DNA of 8,826 nucleotides from the NCBI GenBank assembly GCA_018302725.1, contig JAGVZJ010000043.1, forward strand, positions 1 to 8,826, given 5' to 3'. Below are positions 4,491-8,826 of the stretch, piece by piece. A program made the position numbers and the translations under genes. The notes beneath the pieces are model-generated. The model searched no databases. It saw nothing but the letters and a program-made list of their open reading frames with translations, and was not told where the DNA came from. The DNA is from Candidatus Woesearchaeota archaeon (lineage in GTDB: Archaea; Nanobdellota; Nanobdellia; SCGC-AAA011-G17; GW2011-AR20). The first letter of the stretch is position 1. Every line of letters starts with the position of its first letter.

Positions 4491-5765
4491 ATGATAGAGG
4501 GACCATATCATAAGAGAAATAATGAAGATGTAATAAGAATGGCAAGAACTTTTGATGAATATCATACTTGCTTCAGAAATTTCGTTAGTAAGAACCCCGA
4601 GCGTATCAGAGCATCTCTTGATAGAGGGACCCTTGCTTATCCTTTGGAAATGTACAGAGATAGAGAATTGGATATGCTTGGCTCAAAAAGAAGCAGCAGG
4701 TCATTTTCATACGGTCCAGAAGAAGGAGATATTAAAGTTAGAGAAAAGATTGCAGAAGTAGAGAATATTAAACATAGAACAAATTATTCTGCTGATAACG
4801 TTGCAATTATACCTGGAGCATGGGGGGGATTAGAATTTGCACTTCAAGAAGTTCTTAATTTTAGAAGAGGCAAATCTGAAGGCAGGGTTGCTGTTATTGG
4901 ACCAACACTATATCAGATGTTCTACACACCAATTGAGCATTTTGGAATGGATATTGAAGCTTATGATTTTACTAAATTAGATGATGCTCATAGACCAGAA
5001 TCAATAGATGAACTTGCTGAAGTTTTTGATAGTAATCCAAGAGCTATTGTTGTTACAAATTCAAATAATCCTGATGGTACTTATTTTAATTCTAATATTT
5101 TAAAAGAAGTTATAGAAAAAGCGGGAGAAAAAGGAATTTATGTTTTACTTGATGAGATTCAGAACTGTTTTCCCTCAGATGGAAATGGTTTGAATTATGG
5201 TCCATGGATACAAGTTCCGAATGTGATAAGATTGGATAGTCCTTCAAAAAGATATGCTTTATCGGATTGCAGAGTTGGATGGATGATTGGTAAACCAGAA
5301 ATTTTATTTGGGCATACTAATGGAGAGGTTCATGTAAACAGAATTGAGGGTGCTGTTGGTCGTATGAGTGGGATTATGGGCAATGCCCCTAGAGTAGCAA
5401 ATAATCTTCTAATTCATCTTTTAAAGAATGAATTAAATTGTCTTTCTAATGGAAAACAACCTTTTGCAGAATATTCTGAGCAATTAAGAGCAAAAAGAGA
5501 TTTTGTTATCAGCCAATTGGAAACAATGCCAAGAGTTGAAGCAATCCATGTTCCAGAGTCTTGTGTTAATGTAACTACAAGAATTGATAGCCATAAAACT
5601 GACTTAGAGTTATCTCAGGATTTAATGCAAGGGGGATTGTTGCTTATGCCCGCTTCAGGTTATGGATATAATCCAGAAGATTCTACTTTAAGAATTACTT
5701 TTGCAGAAAGAGAGCAAAGACTAAGGGAGGGAATGGATATTCTAAAAAAATATTTATCTGAATAA
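4491..5765 (+). CDS. PLP-dependent aminotransferase, class I/II fold
   Basis: A 424-residue, full-length fold-type I aminotransferase. Visible landmarks: GAWGG at 109-113 (cofactor phosphate loop), Tyr141 in GPTLYQMF (possible ring-stacking position), SNNPDGT at 191-197 (NPxG motif with Asn193), DEIQ at 221-224 with Asp221 pairing with the pyridine nitrogen, SPSKRYALSDCRVGW at 250-264 with Schiff-base Lys253 and phosphate-binding Arg261, and LRITFAE at 400-406 with Arg401 for the substrate carboxylate. The expected reaction is amino-group transfer between an amino acid and a 2-oxo acid; the substrate is not readable. It is the first gene of a three-gene operon, with its stop 1 base before the radical SAM start. 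Translation has a GGAG SD. The divergent Lrp-like regulator supports amino-acid-linked control. A PLP lyase or decarboxylase of the same fold cannot be fully excluded. Confidence 0.9.
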   Translation: MIEGPYHKRNNEDVIRMARTFDEYHTCFRNFVSKNPERIRASLDRGTLAYPLEMYRDRELDMLGSKRSSRSFSYGPEEGDIKVREKIAEVENIKHRTNYSADNVAIIPGAWGGLEFALQEVLNFRRGKSEGRVAVIGPTLYQMFYTPIEHFGMDIEAYDFTKLDDAHRPESIDELAEVFDSNPRAIVVTNSNNPDGTYFNSNILKEVIEKAGEKGIYVLLDEIQNCFPSDGNGLNYGPWIQVPNVIRLDSPSKRYALSDCRVGWMIGKPEILFGHTNGEVHVNRIEGAVGRMSGIMGNAPRVANNLLIHLLKNELNCLSNGKQPFAEYSEQLRAKRDFVISQLETMPRVEAIHVPESCVNVTTRIDSHKTDLELSQDLMQGGLLLMPASGYGYNPEDSTLRITFAEREQRLREGMDILKKYLSE

Positions 5766-5766
5766 A

Positions 5767-7326
5767 ATGACAAAAACTATTCACTTAAAATTAATAGAAA
5801 CTCCAACAGCTCATCTGAGAATGGATGGAGAAATGTTAGGAACAGATAGATTAAGAGTTCCAATTACAACCCAACCAGTTCTTCTTCCTTCTTTAGTTAA
5901 TGGTTTAGAAGAAAGAGGCTATAATGTTGATGCTGAGATAATTAATATGAAATTGGGAGAACGCCACGAAAGATCTAAAGGTTCTATAGATTTACAAGGA
6001 TTAGATATTGAAAACCTTGTGCTTGGTGCTCCATTTGATAGCATGGATTATTCATTAAGAGAAGCAGATGTTATTGGATTAACTTCTAATTTTACTTATT
6101 CATCCAGAGTTGTCAGAGATTTCATTGAATATGCAAAACGAATAAATCCAAATTTAAAAATTTTAGTAGGTGGTGCTGATGCTTCTGCAAGACAGGAATA
6201 TTACCTTGATGCGGGAGCAGATGTCGTTATACGTGGAGAAGGAGAACTAAATGGACCATCTGCAATTGATGCTCTTGTTAGAGGAGAGGAATTAGAAGGT
6301 GTTGAAAGAATAGCATTTAAGAAAAATGGTCAGGTTGTTAGAACTCAACAAAGTCTTAAAGGTAATCAAGTAGACATGAATAGTTTACCTTTACCCTCTT
6401 TAGATGGAATTGATTTACAGGAATACACAGATACAGGAGAAGGTCCTCTCGTTGATGGGGCAAGTTCTCCCATATTTGCTTTTGAAACATCAAGAGGATG
6501 TAAGCAGGCTTGTCATTTTTGTACTACCCCTTTCTTGAAACCTGGTTTTAGGGCTATGAGCCTCGAAAGAATTGCAGAATACTTTGAACATATCAAAAAA
6601 TCAGGAGTTAGGACTATGCTTTCTTATGAAGATAACCCTTTATCAAGAATGCAAGCTGGAAAAGGTTATCAAAGAGATATTGAAGGGAGGGAAGAAGTAT
6701 TAAAATATGCTGAACTAATTGGAAATACCGGGTTAGCATTTGAATGGGCAAACGGTCTAGAAATTGGGAAGTTAGCTAATGAACATGGAGAACCAGATAC
6801 AGAATTAATTAATGCTTTGTTCCAGCATAGAAGAAATCCAGATGGAACATTCAGCGGGACTTATAGATGTTATGTTCCTTTAGAAGCTTTATCTGATGAA
6901 GGAATTTCTAGTTTAAGGAAATTAAGAACTTTTGATGTTGAAAAAAGAATCTTAGAGGCTATTGCTGATACAAAAGTTCCTATGTTAAATTTAGGGGTTA
7001 TTGTTGGAATGGCTGATGAAAGTATGGATGGGTTAAATAAAACAAAAGAAAGATGTTATGAATTAAAAAGAGTAGTTAAGGGAATTTCTCCTGATACCAA
7101 AGTATATTATAATTTTTTCACATATACACCATTACCAGGAACACCAGATATTAAGAGAGATCAAAATAGACTTATTGGAAATATTGATTCTCAACCAGAG
7201 TTATGGAATTTTTATCTTGGCACAATTGATGGAGATAATATCTCTGCAAGAGAGATGACTCTTTTAAGAAGAGAAATCTCCAAGGAAGTAAATGAAGGAG
7301 CACCTGCGATGCAGGTTTATAACTAA
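5767..7326 (+). CDS. Radical SAM protein with N-terminal B12-binding-like domain
   Basis: A 519-residue protein. Residues about 35-175 form a Rossmann-like B12-binding-type domain (DVIGLTSNFTYSSR at 101-114, LVGGADAS at 133-140, GADVVIRGEGE at 150-160). The radical SAM domain follows at about 235-470: FETSRGCKQACHFCTTPF carries the 4Fe-4S ligands Cys245, Cys249 and Cys252 in CxxxCxxC spacing, then YEDNPLSR (287-294) and GVIVGMAD (410-417) fit the barrel strands. The usual cobalt-coordinating DxHxxG motif is absent, as in many enzymes of this class, so cobalamin use is uncertain. Class members methylate unactivated carbons, rearrange rings or add methylthio groups. The product is unknown here. 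Its ATG lies 1 base after the aminotransferase stop, with no SD, so translation is probably coupled. The end of the gene holds a hairpin and SD-like sequences for the next gene. Confidence 0.88.
   Translation: MTKTIHLKLIETPTAHLRMDGEMLGTDRLRVPITTQPVLLPSLVNGLEERGYNVDAEIINMKLGERHERSKGSIDLQGLDIENLVLGAPFDSMDYSLREADVIGLTSNFTYSSRVVRDFIEYAKRINPNLKILVGGADASARQEYYLDAGADVVIRGEGELNGPSAIDALVRGEELEGVERIAFKKNGQVVRTQQSLKGNQVDMNSLPLPSLDGIDLQEYTDTGEGPLVDGASSPIFAFETSRGCKQACHFCTTPFLKPGFRAMSLERIAEYFEHIKKSGVRTMLSYEDNPLSRMQAGKGYQRDIEGREEVLKYAELIGNTGLAFEWANGLEIGKLANEHGEPDTELINALFQHRRNPDGTFSGTYRCYVPLEALSDEGISSLRKLRTFDVEKRILEAIADTKVPMLNLGVIVGMADESMDGLNKTKERCYELKRVVKGISPDTKVYYNFFTYTPLPGTPDIKRDQNRLIGNIDSQPELWNFYLGTIDGDNISAREMTLLRREISKEVNEGAPAMQVYN
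7295..7316 (+). other. SD-like sequence and hairpin before the SDR start
   Basis: AAGGAG (7295-7300) is followed by a perfect hairpin ACCTGC-GAT-GCAGGT (7302-7316). The SDR ATG is at 7328. Counted linearly, the SD is too far away (27 bases). If the hairpin folds, the effective gap falls to about 12 bases. The 3' arm GCAGGT could alternatively be a hidden SD that is freed by ribosomes finishing the upstream gene. Confidence 0.4.
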
Positions 7327-7327
7327 T

Positions 7328-8047
7328 ATGGAATTAAAAAATAAAGTTGCTCTGGTAACAGGATCAACAAGAGGGATAGGCAAGGCAATTGTTGAGTTAT
7401 TATGTAAAAATGGAGCTATAGTTTATATTAATTCTTTTAAGTCCAAAGAAGAAGGAGAAAAATTACAGAGAGAGTTAGCATTAAGAGGATTTAAAGCTTA
7501 TTACATTAATGCGAATATCTCTTCTGAAGTGGATGTTAAAAGAATATTTGATATCATCAAAAAAGAATATGGAAAATTAGATATTTTAGTTAATAATGCT
7601 GGTTTTTATTCTAATAACAAAGATTATGAAACTTATGAATCATTCCATAAAGTTAATGGTTGGGGTGTTTATCTTTGCACGATTGAAGCGGAAAAACTAA
7701 TAGAAAAAGGTAAGATAATTAACATATCTTCTATCTATGGAATTAAACCCAATCCAGATTCAATATTAGCAAGTGGGGTTAAGGCAGAAGTTGAAAACTA
7801 TACTAAATTATTTGCTAATAAATTTAAAGGCAGAATTGAAGTAAATTCTGTTGCTCCAGGATATACAAATACCAAAATAGTTAATGATAATTTCTCAGAG
7901 GGTGTATTAATAGAATTATTAAGAAATACATCACAGAAAAGATTAGTTAAACCGGAAGAAATAGCTGATGCGGTTATTTTTCTTATAGAGAATGATAGTA
8001 TCACTGGACAGACGATTGTTGTGGATAATGGAATTCTTATATCCTAA
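7328..8047 (+). CDS. Short-chain dehydrogenase/reductase (SDR) homologue lacking the catalytic Tyr
   Basis: A 239-residue classical-SDR fold. The cofactor-binding TGSTRGIG is at 11-18, the structural NNAG at 89-92, Asn110 (VNGWG), the catalytic-type Ser135 (INISSIYG), Lys152 (GVKAE), VNSVAPG at 172-178 and ITGQTIVVDNG at 225-235. In the family the Ser is followed 13 residues later by Tyr, and Lys is four residues after that. Here the Tyr position is Ala148 (ILASGVK), encoded by GCA, so the Ser-Tyr-Lys triad is broken although Asn, Ser and Lys remain. Tyr137 lies nearby, but not in the canonical place. Oxidoreductase activity is therefore doubtful; a lyase, epimerase-like or structural role is possible. 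ATG 7328, 1 base after the radical SAM stop, gives a family-typical N-terminus. ATG 7292, with AAGGA five bases before it, would add 12 residues and overlap the upstream gene. Confidence 0.88.
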   Translation: MELKNKVALVTGSTRGIGKAIVELLCKNGAIVYINSFKSKEEGEKLQRELALRGFKAYYINANISSEVDVKRIFDIIKKEYGKLDILVNNAGFYSNNKDYETYESFHKVNGWGVYLCTIEAEKLIEKGKIINISSIYGIKPNPDSILASGVKAEVENYTKLFANKFKGRIEVNSVAPGYTNTKIVNDNFSEGVLIELLRNTSQKRLVKPEEIADAVIFLIENDSITGQTIVVDNGILIS

Positions 8048-8059
8048 AAACTCCCTTTA

Positions 8060-8081
8060 ACGTTACAATATACGGTTAAGC
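8060..8081 (+). promoter_or_regulatory. Shared upstream promoter element, copy 2
   Basis: ACGTTACAAT (8060-8069), one base, then TACGGTTAAGC (8071-8081). The first block matches copy 1 in the same orientation relative to the promoter and at the same 28-base distance from the TATA box. The second block is the exact reverse complement of the second block in copy 1. TTAAC (8057-8061) and GTTAA (8075-8079) form the arms of an inverted repeat. Confidence 0.45.
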
Positions 8082-8086
8082 AAAAG

Positions 8087-8096
8087 ATTATTATAT
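8087..8096 (+). promoter_or_regulatory. TATA box of the deacylase gene
   Basis: ATTATTATAT, preceded by CAAAAG as a possible BRE. It lies about 26 bases before ATG 8119, so the transcript should be leaderless. This separates the deacylase from the upstream operon. Confidence 0.55.
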
Positions 8097-8118
8097 GGAT
8101 TTTAAAGTGTAATTGATT

Positions 8119-8826
8119 ATGGAACTTTTGAGAGTTGGAAACTGCAAAGAAGAAATAGGGAAGGCTACTAAAGGCAGTTTAGTTGTGGAGTTGGATAAGA
8201 TCAATTTGGAGATTCCAGTGTTTATAATTTCTGGAAAAGAAGATGGACCAACTGCTTTTATTTCTGCAGGAATGCATGGGGATGAACTTAATGGGATAAA
8301 AGTTGTTAAGACTATAAAGGACATGATAAATCCCAGCTCTCTGAGTGGCAGATTGATAATCATTCCTGTAATTAATCCTTTGGGATTCAAAGAATGTTTA
8401 AGGAATGTTCCTTTGGATAACCAGGACCTTAACAGGCAGTTTGGAGTGAAACAGCCGAAGACACCTTCTGAAAAAATAGCTAGGGTATTTCTTGATGAAG
8501 TTGTTAAAAAATGCGATTTTGGAATAGACTGTCATGATTCTAATGCTGAGAATATTCTTTTGCCTCATCCAAGGATATTATGTAATAATGAAGCTCCGGA
8601 GGTTACTAAGCTTAGCAGAGTTTTTGGAACAGATTTAATATTGGAGAGAAAGGGAAAAAGCGGAATGCTTGCTATTGAGGCTTACAGAAAACTGAAAGTG
8701 CCTATACTAACTATTGAAATTGGAGGTGGGGTAAGGATATGGGATGAATTTGTTAATGATGGTGTTAAGGGAATAATGAACATTTTAGTATACAAAAAAA
8801 TGATTAATGGTATGATTGATGTACCA
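8119..8826 (+). CDS. AspA/AstE-like zinc deacylase (succinylglutamate desuccinylase/aspartoacylase family), N-terminal part
   Basis: Open for 236 codons to the right edge, so the C-terminus is missing. The M14-like fold is shown by zinc ligands His53 and Glu56 (SAGMHGDELNG) and His139 (IDCHDSN). NPLGF (86-90) and DLNRQF (103-108, with substrate-binding Asn105-Arg106) are typical, and Glu200 in TIEIGGG is the likely catalytic acid/base. Family members remove acyl groups from N-acyl amino acids (succinylglutamate, N-acetylaspartate) or related amides; the exact substrate is not predictable. Its own TATA box, and a leucine codon choice rich in TTG and CTT where the SDR uses mainly TTA and no TTG, suggest it is not an original member of the preceding operon. 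A role on the operon product is possible but unproven. Confidence 0.88.
   Translation, partial: MELLRVGNCKEEIGKATKGSLVVELDKINLEIPVFIISGKEDGPTAFISAGMHGDELNGIKVVKTIKDMINPSSLSGRLIIIPVINPLGFKECLRNVPLDNQDLNRQFGVKQPKTPSEKIARVFLDEVVKKCDFGIDCHDSNAENILLPHPRILCNNEAPEVTKLSRVFGTDLILERKGKSGMLAIEAYRKLKVPILTIEIGGGVRIWDEFVNDGVKGIMNILVYKKMINGMIDVP

Noticed and set aside
4552..4761. Open frame of 69 codons on the plus strand in another frame
   Set aside because: It is fully inside the aminotransferase gene, which has well-placed motifs; no SD or family resemblance.
4797..4809. AACGTTGCAATTA, close to the shared upstream element
   Set aside because: It is inside the aminotransferase coding sequence, has a mismatch in the core and no TATA box at the right distance.
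7309..7326. ATG at 7309 eight bases after AAGGAG, looking like a new start
   Set aside because: It is in frame with the radical SAM gene and would give only five codons before the stop.
7798..8004. Minus-strand open frame of 68 codons
   Set aside because: It is antisense to the 3' half of the SDR gene and has no motif or promoter.
8091..8390. Minus-strand open frame of 99 codons
   Set aside because: It is antisense to the deacylase gene, which carries zinc-ligand motifs in its own frame.
1..8826. CRISPR array, rRNA or tRNA genes
   Set aside because: No regularly spaced repeats, no tRNA-like folds and no rRNA sequence were seen on either strand.

Overview
The window looks like part of a small, AT-rich archaeal genome, most likely of a DPANN type (Woesearchaeota, Pacearchaeota or Nanoarchaeota-like). 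Seven of its genes have a TATA-like box centred about 24 to 27 bases before the start codon, so most transcripts should be leaderless. There is also an archaeal-type 16S rRNA dimethyltransferase and an HTH-LAGLIDADG protein of a kind common in these lineages. The lineage call is an inference from style and gene content, not from a marker gene.

Layout. Bases 1-499 (minus) hold the N-terminal part of an HTH plus LAGLIDADG protein that runs off the left edge. Bases 525-1235 (minus) encode a compact RsmA/KsgA/Dim1. Bases 1320-1685 (plus) encode a lipoprotein cupredoxin, which converges without a gap on a four-helix membrane protein (1686-2081, minus). Bases 2165-2308 (minus) hold a 47-residue zinc-ribbon gene. 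Bases 2486-3424 (plus) encode an IS6/IS240-like DDE transposase with a structured leader. Its 3' end lies 3 bases from the end of a tandem Lrp/AsnC-type regulator (minus, start about 4380) whose C-terminus is broken by a frameshift.

Divergent from that regulator is a tight three-gene operon (4491-8047, plus): a class I/II PLP aminotransferase, a radical SAM protein with an N-terminal B12-binding-like domain, and a short-chain dehydrogenase/reductase (SDR) homologue that has lost the catalytic tyrosine. Gaps are 1 base at both junctions. The set looks like a small biosynthetic or amino-acid-modification module, probably controlled by the neighbouring Lrp-like protein; its substrate cannot be read from the sequence. 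A separate promoter at about 8088 drives an AspA/AstE-like zinc deacylase that runs off the right edge.

The most interesting points are: the aminotransferase/radical SAM/SDR operon with a Tyr-to-Ala SDR; the frameshifted double-Lrp regulator beside a transposase; a shared upstream element placed 28 bases before the TATA box of two genes 6 kb apart; a transposase leader with a hairpin and a 13-codon upstream ORF that ends in an ATGA overlap; and a hairpin between a strong Shine-Dalgarno (SD) sequence and the SDR start.
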